From positions 404,181,612 through 404,245,611 of the forward strand of contig NC_085141.1 of assembly GCF_024139115.2 (NCBI RefSeq): a DNA stretch of 64,000 bases, written 5' to 3'. The first letter of the stretch is position 1. Each line of letters opens with the position of its first letter. This document shows positions 22,969 to 32,884 of the stretch, piece after piece. Under the pieces are notes generated by a model. The model did not search any database. It was not told the DNA's origin and saw nothing but the letters and a program-made list of their open reading frames with translations. Source of the DNA: Armigeres subalbatus. Taxonomy: Eukaryota > Arthropoda > Insecta > Diptera > Culicidae. A program made the translations under genes and the position numbers.

Positions 22969-24766
22969 CACGGTGTAAAAAACGGATTATAATCGAAGTT
23001 TCATGTACCTCTGATTTTTTTCACAGAAAGTTAGGCAAGGTCATTTGAAATAAGGCACGGGGCGTTTTAAAATATTTCATCGGCGATTTTTTGAAAAAAA
23101 AAAAAAAAGAAGTGATTTTTATTGTTTTCTCTCCAATATTCGGTATACAATGTCGATTATTAACTCAGCAATGGATGAATCATAGTAATTAACCCACCAA
23201 ATTAGAAATATACAAATTTGTAGTTTTTATGTATAGAGAACCAATATTTAAACAGATCTAAAATGGTAAAAAATCATTTTTTCATGTAATGTCAAGCGTT
23301 TCTTAAATTTTTTTCTTTTGTTTTTTTTTTTGCGTTAGTTACAATGTTTTTCAGCAATTATCATCTGTCTACGGCATCTATCCTGTTCTCTGTTAAATAT
23401 AATACCTACAATTCTATCTTTTATCATTTGTGCTAGATGACTTGCCCACTGAAGTGCGCCGTATTTTATAAGATTCAGAACATTTTCTTTTTTGAACATA
23501 TGATACAGCGCGTAACTCATGCGTATGTGCCTCACGCTTTTTTCTGGCCTTTCACTGAGTATTGTACGTAGCACCTTCCAGTCGTAAAATTCGAAAGCCA
23601 AACTTAGTCCTGGAACTGATTACGTAAGCCGAAGGTAACCTTATCCGTAGTAGAAATGCTTCACAGGAAACGTTATAATCGGCATTTACAAGGTAAACAT
23701 ATTTTCAACACCTTCAAAAACAACCCATCGAGCACTACCACAGCACAATCAAGATAAAACTTATCTCTGTCTCTACACGCAACCATGTACATCGTCTTAG
23801 CAGAGCTGGAAACGATCACAGAGGAATGTGTAGTGAATGTGAATGAAATACGAAGTAGATTGTTACGGATAGAAATAGAATAAGAGGATATGTAAGAGAT
23901 GTGATTGGATGTGCTAAGGAAATTGTTTACCTTGGAATGCTTGTGAAGTGGGACAATGATCCTTAGGTAATATCGTTGTTGTTATAATGGATTCATAGCT
24001 CACCTGAATAGTAAATCGCTACCTTCAAGAACATTATAAAGCCATAATTATTACTTGGGATGTTTCCCGTAAAGTTGAAGGACGTATTGCTGCTGTGAAA
24101 ATGGTCTTCTAAGACGTAAGAAACCAGTTTACTGCCCATAAAAGCTTAAATAACTCCCGCAGATATGGACCGAATCAAATATGAGACAGTCGAGGGTGTA
24201 GCAGCAGCTTAGTTTCCGTAACATACATGCAGAAATGAAATTCACTTTAGCTCATCCGGTATTAAGAATCCTTTAAAATATGACAGACTGACAATGGGCT
24301 GGCTATCTAGTACGAATGTTGGAAGAAGAAAAAAAATGCAAATACAACATTGAGCAGAGAACTTCATGAAGACTAGATAGATGATATTGCTGGAAAAAGA
24401 TTGTGATGAATGCATAAATAAAAAAAATACGCAAAAAATGCTTCTAAGCGCGTAAAATACAGAAATAAATGTTTTCAACATGTTTGATCCGTTTAAAAAT
24501 TGGATTTCTATGAATAAATATTACAAATGTGTATATTTATAATTTTGAGCGTAAATTACTATGATTCATTCATTGCTTAGTTATCAATTAACTTTTTATA
24601 CCGAAAATTGGTAAAAAAAACAATAAAAATCATTTTTTTCAAAAAATCGCCGATGAAATATTTTAAAACACCACGTGTCTTATTTCAAATGACTTTGCCT
24701 AACTTTTTGTGAAAAAAAATCAGAGGTACATGAAACTTCGATAATAATCCATTTTTTTACACCGTG
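22969..24766. mobile_element. 1.8 kb DNA element with ~280 bp terminal inverted repeats
   Basis: It begins CACGGTGTAAAAAACGGATT and ends with the related reverse complement AATCCATTTTTTTACACCGTG. Similarity between the two ends extends about 280 bp inward (for example CGGCGATTTTTTGAAAAAA on one side and TTTTTTCAAAAAATCGCCG on the other). Flanks are TGGTG (22964-22968) and TGGCG (24767-24771), a possible 5-bp target duplication with one change. CAC ends plus a 5-bp target fit Transib-type elements, but no transposase is present, so class is uncertain. It interrupts the I-clade element and carries a decayed RTE fragment. Confidence 0.65.
23335..23790 (-). pseudogene. RTE-clade reverse transcriptase C-terminal fragment inside the TIR element
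   Basis: The minus-strand frame at 23601-23335 reads WKVLRTILSERPEKSVRHIR and ends NREQDRCRRQ. This corresponds to the C-terminal tail of the RTE protein at 32923-33261 (RTILGGKQENGIWRRRMNHE ... FSREPGRGRR). Upstream to about 23790, other frames give a KTMYMVACRDRDKF motif matching the KTKYM region. It is broken and cannot function. It either jumped into the DNA element or was captured by it. Confidence 0.6.
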
Positions 24767-24771
24767 TGGCG

Positions 24772-25500
24772 TCAAAGGGGTGGCACATGGCGCGGGTATA
24801 CCCCGTTAGGCATAAGTACGTTAGGCATAAAGACGTTAGGCATAAGTACGTTAGGCATAATGGACGTTAGGCATAAAATGACCCAAAGAACAGCCCATGA
24901 CATAAAGAAGGCAGAATTATGCCAAACGTCCATTATGCCTAACGTACTTATGCCTAACGTACTTTTGCCTAACGTCGTGGACCCCATGGCGCAGTTGCCG
25001 CAGATTTGTTCGTTGCTTGGGCATCGCTTACTGGTGTGTCCGAAGTTCCAGCACTTGTAACACCTCATCGGATTCGGATAGTGTCTTGTGGGACATCTTG
25101 ATCATCCAAAATTAACGAACTCCGACAGTGTTGATCATGTTGCCATCGAGAAGCCTTTTCTTGATCCGGTAGATGTCGCGTACTCCTTGGTCCTGCAAAT
25201 GGCCAAGAAGGTAATCGTCGGGAAGGGCAACAGAGTCGATGTTTGATACCACACACTTAACCAAGTCGAGGAAAGGATGCTCGACGATAGACACGGGTGT
25301 ACCGTCACTTAATTTGTCCATTGTTAGCAGCGTAATGGGCAGGGTTTCTTACCTTCAGGTTGTAGGTAGTGTCACGGTTTTCTTGGCCATCAATTGATCC
25401 CCCAAGGAAGTCTTCAACGGAGCAGCGCAGCAATAGCTGATTGGCTGGGAGAGGTCCGTTTATTACCTGAATTCGCAGGACCTGCAGACGTCCGGACAAG
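24772..25500 (-). pseudogene. I-clade ORF1 (gag-like) pseudogene with CCHC knuckle
   Basis: Successive minus-strand frames read SGRLQVLRIQVINGPLPANQ, then MDKLSDGTPVSIVEHPFLDL and SVALPDDYLLGHLQDQGVRD. The last is RCYKCWNFGHTSKRCPSNEQ followed by ICGNCA, the first and second CCHC zinc knuckles. The protein would bind element RNA. Frames are shifted at least twice between 25320 and 25060, and the 3' end is cut by the element at 24794-24984. ORF1 continues past it toward ORF2. Confidence 0.7.
24794..24984. mobile_element. 191 bp palindromic element of TTAGGCATAA words, 8-bp target duplication
   Basis: Perfect CATGGCGC copies flank it (24786-24793 and 24985-24992). The left half repeats ACGTTAGGCATAAGT five times, and the right half carries the inverse ACTTATGCCTAACGT, so it folds into a hairpin. 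Termini are GGGTATACCCC and GTCGTGGACCC. Removing it together with one CATGGCGC rejoins the gag zinc-knuckle frame (ICGNCAMCHPF). An 8-bp target occurs in hAT, P and Merlin elements; which applies is open. Confidence 0.7.
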
Positions 25501-25835
25501 ATGATTACAATCTGCCAAGCTTATGGAAGAGAAGGCGTGAGTGAAAAATTAATTTACACTGCAAAACGTGAACAAACTAGCTGGCTCTCCCATACTAAAA
25601 TCCAAGATAGCTCTGAATCGTAAATTTGGCAGATTGGAACACCTAGTGGTGTATTCATCTTGGATCTGGACGTGTTGTCAGGATCCATAAAACGTGGGAG
25701 TCTGCGTCCGGTGAATTGTCCATCGATTCTGCTTGTTATATTGCAGTAATTGCCCCCTGGGTCCCCTAGGCGGAAGGGCCCGAGGCCACCTCCTTGTTTA
25801 CCCGCGCACACTACCAAACGGCACGGACGGAAAAT

Positions 25836-26840
25836 GAAGTTTGCTTTGCGAAACTATGCTTCCAGGTCCCGAAACTCTGAAGAAATTGCAGTCAAAATTG
25901 GCCCCAACAAAAACTCACTGAATACTGTGCCTTTCCACCGCATCGACGAAAAAAGTTCGACAACTATCACAGCACAAGTAACTGTGTTACCGACGAAAAA
26001 AACTCTTCTCACCCGCACCGCGCAAGTCACTATTTGGGTCACAATAACGACCCCTACGAAATGGTTCGACTCAATCCCTCCACGCAAGTCACTAATTAGT
26101 TGCACTGACGACCATGCGTCTCCACCGATGGGGCCTATGGGGCTGGTTTTCACCTGGGAGCTCCGGACTCGATCGAATCCAATTTTCAAGATGATTTGCT
26201 TGAAACCCGCATTTTAAAATTGAAATAAAAAAGCATCACTCAGCCCCCATTTTGTTTTCGCGTTGCCGTCAGGGCCAATTGACTCAACTCGTAGTGAAAA
26301 AAAAGTTCGCTCACGAAGCTAGTTCGATTTTACCTGACTTTGTAGAACTTTTTTGTTTTAAAAATATTGTGTTGGCATAAAACGTATCATTCCTCGTAAA
26401 TGAGAAAATGGCCTCGTAAACGAGTTGAGACGCAGAGTGCATTGTAAGTTAGTTCCTAGAAGACGATTTGAAATGTTCCTTCAATTTTTAATCAATATGA
26501 TATGCAACAGATTATAATAATAACGGATAAGATATGTTAATGGAAAAGAAAGTACCTAGACAGCTTGTTTATTAACTGTCACATCAGAATATCAGGTAGG
26601 GAAGCACTTCCATCTCTGAATACAGACATTTTTGAACCTCCCACCAAAATCAAACTAAAAACTCTCAGCCAATAAACTCCATTCATCGCACATTAGTAGA
26701 GAAGGCTCTACCTCAACGCACGTATATTCTTACACCACAGCACTCATTCATTCGTTTCTATCCCCGAACGGCCTGTCACCTTTTGCACACCGCACAAAGA
26801 GTGAGTGTTTGACAGAGATAGAGCTTAAATTATAAATTAC
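25836..26840. other. Likely I-element 5' region plus CUB-gene intron
   Basis: No independent gene is recognised. The 155-codon plus-strand frame at 25750-26217 is basic, rich in Thr, Pro and Lys, has no family resemblance, and lies antisense to the presumed 5' end of the I-clade element. On the minus strand the whole stretch lies downstream of the CUB exon donor at 26840. Confidence 0.35.
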
Positions 26841-27029
26841 CTCAAAATCCTGGTGCTCGCCTCGTGATGTGTCGCCTGCTCCTTTATGTTTAATTTATGC
26901 CCGTCGGGCTGCCGAAGGACGATCATCGCATGCAGCCCGCTCGGTGGCGTCCGATGATTAATATAATATTTACATGTTAAATTGCGTGGATAAATGCCGG
27001 GATAGTTGGGCGATCGTATTCGGCAGATT
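26841..27029 (-). CDS. CUB-domain protein, internal exon (most 3' of three seen)
   Basis: This 189-nt exon encodes RICRIRSPNYPGIYPRNLTC followed by KYYINHR...LRQPDGHKLNIKEQ, the start of a CUB domain: the SPNYPGxYP turn and the next cysteine are hallmarks of CUB modules in secreted or cell-surface proteins. Acceptor ACACCAG precedes 27029 and donor GAG|GTAATT follows 26841. It starts with one base completing a split codon and ends with two bases of the next. The phase fits the exon at 28315-28238, giving YDCDKR|ICRIRSPNYPG with no frame break. The rest of this CUB domain must be farther downstream (lower coordinates), where no matching exon was recognised. Confidence 0.8.
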
Positions 27030-28237
27030 CTGGTGTGGTGCGGTCCCAGCAGCATGTGAAAGAGAAACAAAAAGGGCAAACAATATGCGGTCAGTTGCGG
27101 GGTGAACGCGGGGCGGGGCTTTCGGTTCCATGCGAAAATTTGGTTTAGTTGAAGTGATTTGATGCGTTGCGAGAGGGCGTGGGAATCGATTTTTCATTAG
27201 AATGGAGTGTGGAGGCTGCTTTCGCATGCCTTTGGAAACCAATGATGTTGTGTGACACGATGAACGACCAGAGTCGTTTTGGGTGAGCAGAGCACTGTGC
27301 TAAAACTTTGACGATTGAAGTCAACTGCATCAAACCATTTTGCGCACGTCAAGGAAAATGCAAAATAACTCAGTTGTTCTCATCTATAAAATAACCAATT
27401 TCTGCACAGTGCCAATCACTGGGCTCTGTACCTTCGGTACGTACGATGTGTAACGAATTTGGTTAATTTATTGAGAGACAATCTGAACACACTCCGAACG
27501 AAACAGGCCTGGGCTGGACCACCGGTCCCAAACCAATCTACAGAGGACACCCCAATCTACCGCAACACACGCGCTACGCCCCGGAACAAAGGGTAGGCAT
27601 TTTGTGCCCTGTACGCATCTCTGTCAACTGCAGCAGCATACGATGTGGTTGCTGACAAATCTAGTTCGACACTCATCAGCTCGCTCGGTGAACTATCATA
27701 TTGTTGCAAATTTTGCCATCGCTGGAAGCCCCGGATCGAACCGCGCGGGGGTGGCGGACGTTGGTTTCTGATAGATGACAGCGCCGGCTATCGCATACCG
27801 TGGGTGCCGATGAATGGTACGATGGTTGACCCAGCACCAATACAGTAGGCACCCCTGGCGGTTCACCACTGCTGATTTGGCATTTAAAACGATAAATTGT
27901 TCGTTTCGTGGAAGGGGGGGGGGTCAACGTCGGGCCGTCTCCTAGTTCGACCAACTGGTTCGTATCGGACAGAAATGTGGAAGCACAGCGGGGCACTGGG
28001 AAATGTAGAGTAATTATTTATCCAACATGGGTCACCAACTCGCTGAGATTCGGTAGCTCAGTGCGTACCGTTGTTGATTATTTAAGGCCACAAAAGGGAG
28101 AATATAGTGGAGATTGCGACGTAGTTCATGTTGGCGCGCAATTTGAATGAGGGTAGATTCCATTAAATATTAGCAAATACCTACAAAACTGTTTATTAGT
28201 AGGAAAGGTATATTTTTTTGGACGAGTTTCAACTTAC
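27030..28237 (-). other. Intron of the CUB gene (~1.2 kb)
   Basis: Bounded by donor GCG|GTAAGT (intron starts at 28237 on the minus strand) and acceptor CACACCAG (intron ends at 27030). No transposon is recognised inside. A G10 run lies near 27915. The open frames seen on either strand have no family support. Confidence 0.55.
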
Positions 28238-28315
28238 CGCTTGTCACAGTCGTAGAAATTTTTATTGCAGTAGGATCCAGGAACTCGATCTCCGTTCCAT
28301 ATTCGATTTTCCGAT
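28238..28315 (-). CDS. CUB-domain protein, short 78-nt internal exon
   Basis: The exon has an acceptor (TGTTTTTAG) before 28315 and a strong donor (GCG|GTAAGT) after 28238. In the phase set by the exon at 39081-38708 it reads SENRIWNGDRVPGSYCNKNF followed by YDCDKR, with no stop. It links the end of one CUB domain (cysteines in SYC and DCD) to the SPNYPG start of the next. Its flanking phases are both two, matching the exons either side. It is too short to stand out as an open frame and was found by reading across splice sites. Confidence 0.75.
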
Positions 28316-29564
28316 CTAAAAACATTAATGAGAAAAGATCTGTTAGAATCAATCAAATAGGTATTTATTTTTGCAGGGGCTTATTATGAATCAAAATTGA
28401 AATGAGTCAAATAGTTGTAAGGGCAAAATACATCTAATAATAGCCCACTTTGTTTGATTGATTTAGTATGCACATCACGGTTTTGATTCCCCAAATCTCC
28501 TCAAAAAGACTAAAATTATATTTAACGCATATTGTAGTGAACAACGGATTTTGATTTCTTATTTGTTATGCAGAAGGGAAATGTTATACTTATGTAAGCA
28601 ATTCATTCTGAATAAATAACTCCAAGGGAGAGGCTTAACAGATTTCTAAGCGAATGTCCCGACAAAGCAATACATTTTCAATAAACGTAACGGCATTTTA
28701 ATTCATATCAGGAGTCGATGTTCGTTGTAGTGTTTTCATTTTATATTGTTTTGCGTCCTCCATCACAACTATTCAATTCAATAATGCTGAAATCAACGAA
28801 CCTGTGGAGCATCATAAATGCCCTCCGCGTAGGGATTGTTATTGGTAGCAACGAGCTTTTTATTTCGCTCCATGCATCAGAAATTTTTCCATCATCGATG
28901 GAATTCAGGGTGGGAGAAGTGCAACATCATATCGGTTCAGTTTTATTCTTCCATTGCCCCAACCCTAAATGAAATCGGTGCAGTTATTGATTCCATGTGA
29001 AGTTTTATAATTCTGTTTTGACGATAACATTGTGTCGGAGAGTCCGTTTGCTTTAATGCTCTGATCAGAGGGGGGTTGAAGCAGTCAGTGGGGACATGAG
29101 AAGAGTGGGTTATAGTGGGAGGCCCAGTGCGTCGTGCTGAACAAGCTAATTAAGAGAGATTATTAAATATCAATGCATTTTCATCGACTCTGCTGGGACG
29201 GTGACTAATGATCTTCGCAATGGAATCGTATGTTTAATTAGTTGTTGTGATGTCCCGCGTTGTATTTATCGTGAAATGGAATAAATCGACATTAATGCTG
29301 CTCGTATTCCACTTTCACAATGAAGACTTGTGTCGTTAATAGCCAATAAGCAAATTCCAGTTATTAAAAAGTGCATATAAATATTGAATTGCGATTTTCC
29401 AAAAAAAATACTCAACAAAAAAAATGAGAAAAATAATCTTTCTATCTAAAGGTATATTGAACTAGATGGAGGTACAAGTCCAAATTTAACGCATGCTACC
29501 ACGCAGCAATTTTAAAGCCAGTTCTGATATTCTCCGTTTCACTTTTGTTTAGATTTGTCGCTCG
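28316..29564. other. CUB-gene intron, no element recognised
   Basis: Part of the large intron between 38707 and 28316. No coding frame with family support and no clear repeat. The sequence is mixed in composition and could contain conserved regulatory DNA, which cannot be judged without a related genome. Confidence 0.35.
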
Positions 29565-29825
29565 TAAATAGCTTGCCAATCCGTAGATAGATTACAAATC
29601 TATAGAGGGCGAATTCGATTCTCGTTTGGAAACATTCACGACTCCCTGGGCATAGTGCTCTATTATACTTGCTACACATATTTATATATTCATGCAGTTG
29701 GCAGGCATTAGAAAAGTTACTCCCTGCACGGTTGAGCAGAGTGAACCCGGCCTAGCTGTGTGAATGCAGCCCAAGAGGCTGGAACGTCATACGTTGACGT
29801 CTTTGAAGATGAAGTGGGATTATAA
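29565..29825 (+). mobile_element. Diverged SINE copy related to 8966-9233
   Basis: It shares GCCAATCCG, a B-box-like GAATTCGATTC (29611), TTGGAAACATTC, CCTGGGCATAGTG and TATTATACTTGC with the first SINE, in the same order. The 3' part differs and ends GAAGATGAAGTGGGAT. It lies immediately left of the Pao element. Confidence 0.45.
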
Positions 29826-29837
29826 TATATTTAAATA

Positions 29838-29992
29838 TATTACAGTAGCAAATATTAGCTTAAATAATTGGACTCGCATTTCTTAAACATAACCTAAATC
29901 TTATATCACAGTTAATCGTAGCGAACTAATTATACGATCTGTAACCGAAATTTGTAAATTTGAGTGTTTTCCCACATTGTCACCTTAGTTCA
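29838..29992 (+). repeat. Pao 5' LTR remnant
   Basis: Shares TTACAGTAGCAA, CATAACCTAAATCT, ACAGTTAATCGT, AATTATACGATCTGTAAC and ACATTGT.AC with 38275-38475. It lacks the LTR start and end and is followed directly by gag-finger coding sequence, so the LTR end and primer-binding site are deleted. Confidence 0.6.
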
Positions 29993-31290
29993 GTGCGACC
30001 AATGTGATGCCTGGTGGCATATGTCGTGAGCTGATGTGTCACCTGATGCAGCCGTGGACTTGTGAACAGTGTTCACCGCTAAGCGTATGCAAAACTATCT
30101 CCAGTACTAGCGGGACGTTCGCAATTGAGAATGCAGGGACTGAAGGGACAGTAAGCACTCGATGGACGTCATCTGGAAGAAAATTTTAAGCTGATGGAGG
30201 AGGAGATAAAGGAACAGGAAGACGTGTTTAGCAATCGGAGTAGGCCTGGAACAGGCACGAGCGCGCAGTGTTTTAGTAAATTGATAAATCAACGGACAGT
30301 GTAGCAGCTCTACCGGTTCTGAAACCCGGCGATTAGAATACAACCGTGGGATATTCCTTCGACCTTACAAAACCGGTTGTCGTGCGGAATCAGCAGCAGT
30401 GTACCGACGCGATCCCAAAAACATTCCAGAGACAACACGTGGAGGATTCGAGAGGTAACGTCAAATCCCCTGTGCCCCTCGTAGCATCTCAAGGTAAGTC
30501 ACTTGATTCAGAGACGTCTGTACCCTTACTATCAAAAACAGAAAGCTTCCTTCAATAAATTATAAGATAATTTGGAACGTTGGCAGCTTCCTCCACGGTA
30601 CCATCAAACGCGATCATGTCCATTCCTCCCTTGACGGAAACATAAGTTGTCCATCAGCCACTAAAGTATCCAATTAACCCTGCATTGATACCCACACTTA
30701 TGGAACAGTTGAATGTTGGTCCTTTGCCACTTCAGACTGAAACAGAACTTCCTATTCCAACACTGCCCTATGTTGGCCGTTAGCCACATGTATATCCTGC
30801 CCCACGCTTAGGGACCGTTTACCCGCCTATGGGACTACCTCATATTGAACAATTCGTCCCCACCACCTCTCAGTCAGCCGCGTGTCAAGTAATGTCCCGG
30901 GATCTCCCTAATTTTTCGGGCGACCCTGCTGATTGGCCGATATTCATCAGCAATTTCATGAACATCACCCTACCTTGCGGCTTCAACAGTGCCGAGAATC
31001 TTTCGCGTCTCCGACGTTGTTTGAAAGGGTCAGAATCAGTACCCCCAAGTGATCGATACACTTCGCTTGTTATATGGACGACCCGAGTTATTAGTGAGTG
31101 CTTTATTGGTGGAGAAATTAGAAACCATCATCGACTTCGGCATGGCGGTATGGAGCCTTTGTGATCATCTGGAAACCGCTGGACAACATGAGTATCTTCC
31201 CAATCTGACGTTGCTAATGGAACTGGTGGGAAAATTGGCGGTACACACCAAGTTTCAGTGGGCACACGGTAGCCAACCTTAAGGTGCTTG
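29993..31290 (+). pseudogene. Pao gag pseudogene (PHD-like finger and gag core)
   Basis: The 5' end encodes VQCDQCDAWWHM and, after a frameshift, WTCEQCS: together a C-x2-C...WWH...W-x-C-x2-C finger as in many insect Pao gags. The core frame at 30829-31164 reads SRDLPNFSGDPADWPIFISN followed by FMNITLPCGF and ENLSRLRRCLKGSES, a typical Pao gag signature. It then shifts frame and continues as IDTLRLLYGRPELLVSALL to about 31282. Gag would assemble the particle; this copy is non-functional. Confidence 0.7.
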
Positions 31291-32884
31291 GGGATTATAT
31301 GCTTCAGGTCATCACAGCCATTAGTAAAGTGACAATGTGCTTTGGTGGGAGCAGTGATGATCATCAGAGGCCACGAATGAACACGCACAGCGACGAAGCA
31401 GAATTTGTTCGGGAGTAAAATAGGGTTTGCGTAATGCGTATGAAATTAGATGCGCATATCGCATATCAGAGTGCGCTGTATTCAAAACATATACCGTGGA
31501 CAACCGGTGGAAATTCGCCCAAGATGAAAGACTTTGTCGCAGCTGTCTCAACGCGCACGGTAGAAGAAGCTGCAGAAACGTGAAGCAGTGCGTAATCTAA
31601 GGATGCTCAATTCATACCGCCAACATCCACTGTTGCAATCAGGCCGAACCAGCGCTGGCGGGCGAATCCGATGCATTTCTGGACGACGGCTCGGATCTGG
31701 CGCTAATCGAAAACAGTCTTGTGGAGCAGTTATGTATTCATGGTTGGAGGTCACCGTTGTGCCTACATTTAACAGAAAACGTCACCATAATAGAATCGTA
31801 ATTCGAGTTTCCATCAGAGGAGTCAATTGCAAAAAATAATTTACGCTTAATGATGTCCGTTTTGTGAAAACGCTTACACCAGCAGAGCCAAATCTCAACT
31901 TCACAACACTACAGCTATCTACCCGGCTTGCCTGTCGCTAGCTACGCGAAGGCGATTTCTCGTCGACTGATAGGCGTTAACAACGCAAGCCTCACCGTTC
32001 CGCTGCAGGTGAGAGAAAGTAAGAGAACTTATCCGATCGCCGTTAAAACTCGATAAGATCGGAGTATGCGAAAAAAGAATCATGCATTTTCTAAACTATC
32101 ACGCTTGGAGTTGCACGACGCAGTGAAGGACTACTTTTTGATGCAAGACGCTGGAGTGAAATCTCCGATCGTTCTAGAACCAGTAGAAGATACAAGAGCA
32201 AGGGAAATCCTAGAGCAGACGATAGTACGAGTAGGCAACAGGTTCCAAACTGGCCTACTATGGAAGTAAGACGATATCGAATTTCCAGATAGCTACAACA
32301 TGGCGGTAAAACGTTTTGAGTTTTTGGAACGTAAAATGGTGCAAGATCCGGTTTTAGCGGCAAATCTGAAGAATCAAATAAAGGTGTACCAGCTGAAAGG
32401 TTATGCGCAACTCACAACACAAAAGGAGTTTGCTCAAGCTGATCCAAACGCATGTGGTATTTACCGTTAGGTGCGGTTATGAATCCTCGGAAGCCCAAAA
32501 AGGTGCGCCTTATTTGGGATACAGCAGTTAGAGTAAATGGAATATTCCTCAACTCCATGCTTCTCTAAGGCCCGGAGCAGTGAACTTAGCTCCGTAGGGT
32601 ACTATTGCGTTTTCGGCCGTTGAAGGTGGCAGTTTCTGCGGACATCCGTGAGATGTACCACCAGCTATTAATCCACGAGCAGGATCGTCATTCTCAACGT
32701 TTCCTATTTCGAAGCGATCCCTCAGAGCCATTCAAAACCTGTCTCACGAACGTGGCGACCTTCGGATCCACGTGTTCACCCAGTACCTATGCGTAGAACA
32801 AAAATGCAGAAGAATTTGTCGCTCGCTTTCCACCGGCAGTGAAGGGAATCCTGAGAAACTACTACGTGGACGACTACTTGGATA
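31291..32884 (+). pseudogene. Pao protease and reverse transcriptase pseudogene, 5' part
   Basis: Broken frames give a protease-type stretch near 31620-31860. The reverse transcriptase N-terminal region follows (32066-32460, including VLEPVEDTRAREILEQTIVR and KRFEFLERKMVQDPVLAANL), then GAVMNPRKPKKVRLIWDTAV (about 32470). It ends with the catalytic LRNYYVDDYLD at about 32850-32884. The RTE insertion begins directly after the YVDD box. Stops and shifts occur in every section, so it is inactive. Confidence 0.65.

Larger units (their letters stand above)
19990..25835 (-). mobile_element. Decayed I-clade non-LTR retrotransposon (with RNase H)
   Basis: Read on the minus strand, the order is a 5' region (to about 25500), a gag-like ORF1 ending in a CCHC zinc knuckle (about 25499-24780), endonuclease, reverse transcriptase, RNase H-like segment and a terminal C-x2-C...H box (about 22968-20115). 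RNase H after the reverse transcriptase is typical of the I clade. The element is inactive: many frameshifts and stops, plus two DNA-element insertions (24794-24984 and 22969-24766). Both ends are approximate. Confidence 0.7.

Noticed and set aside
25750..26217. 155-codon plus-strand frame, basic and Thr/Pro-rich
   Set aside because: No family resemblance; it lies antisense to the 5' region of the I-clade element and its minus shadow is equally open.
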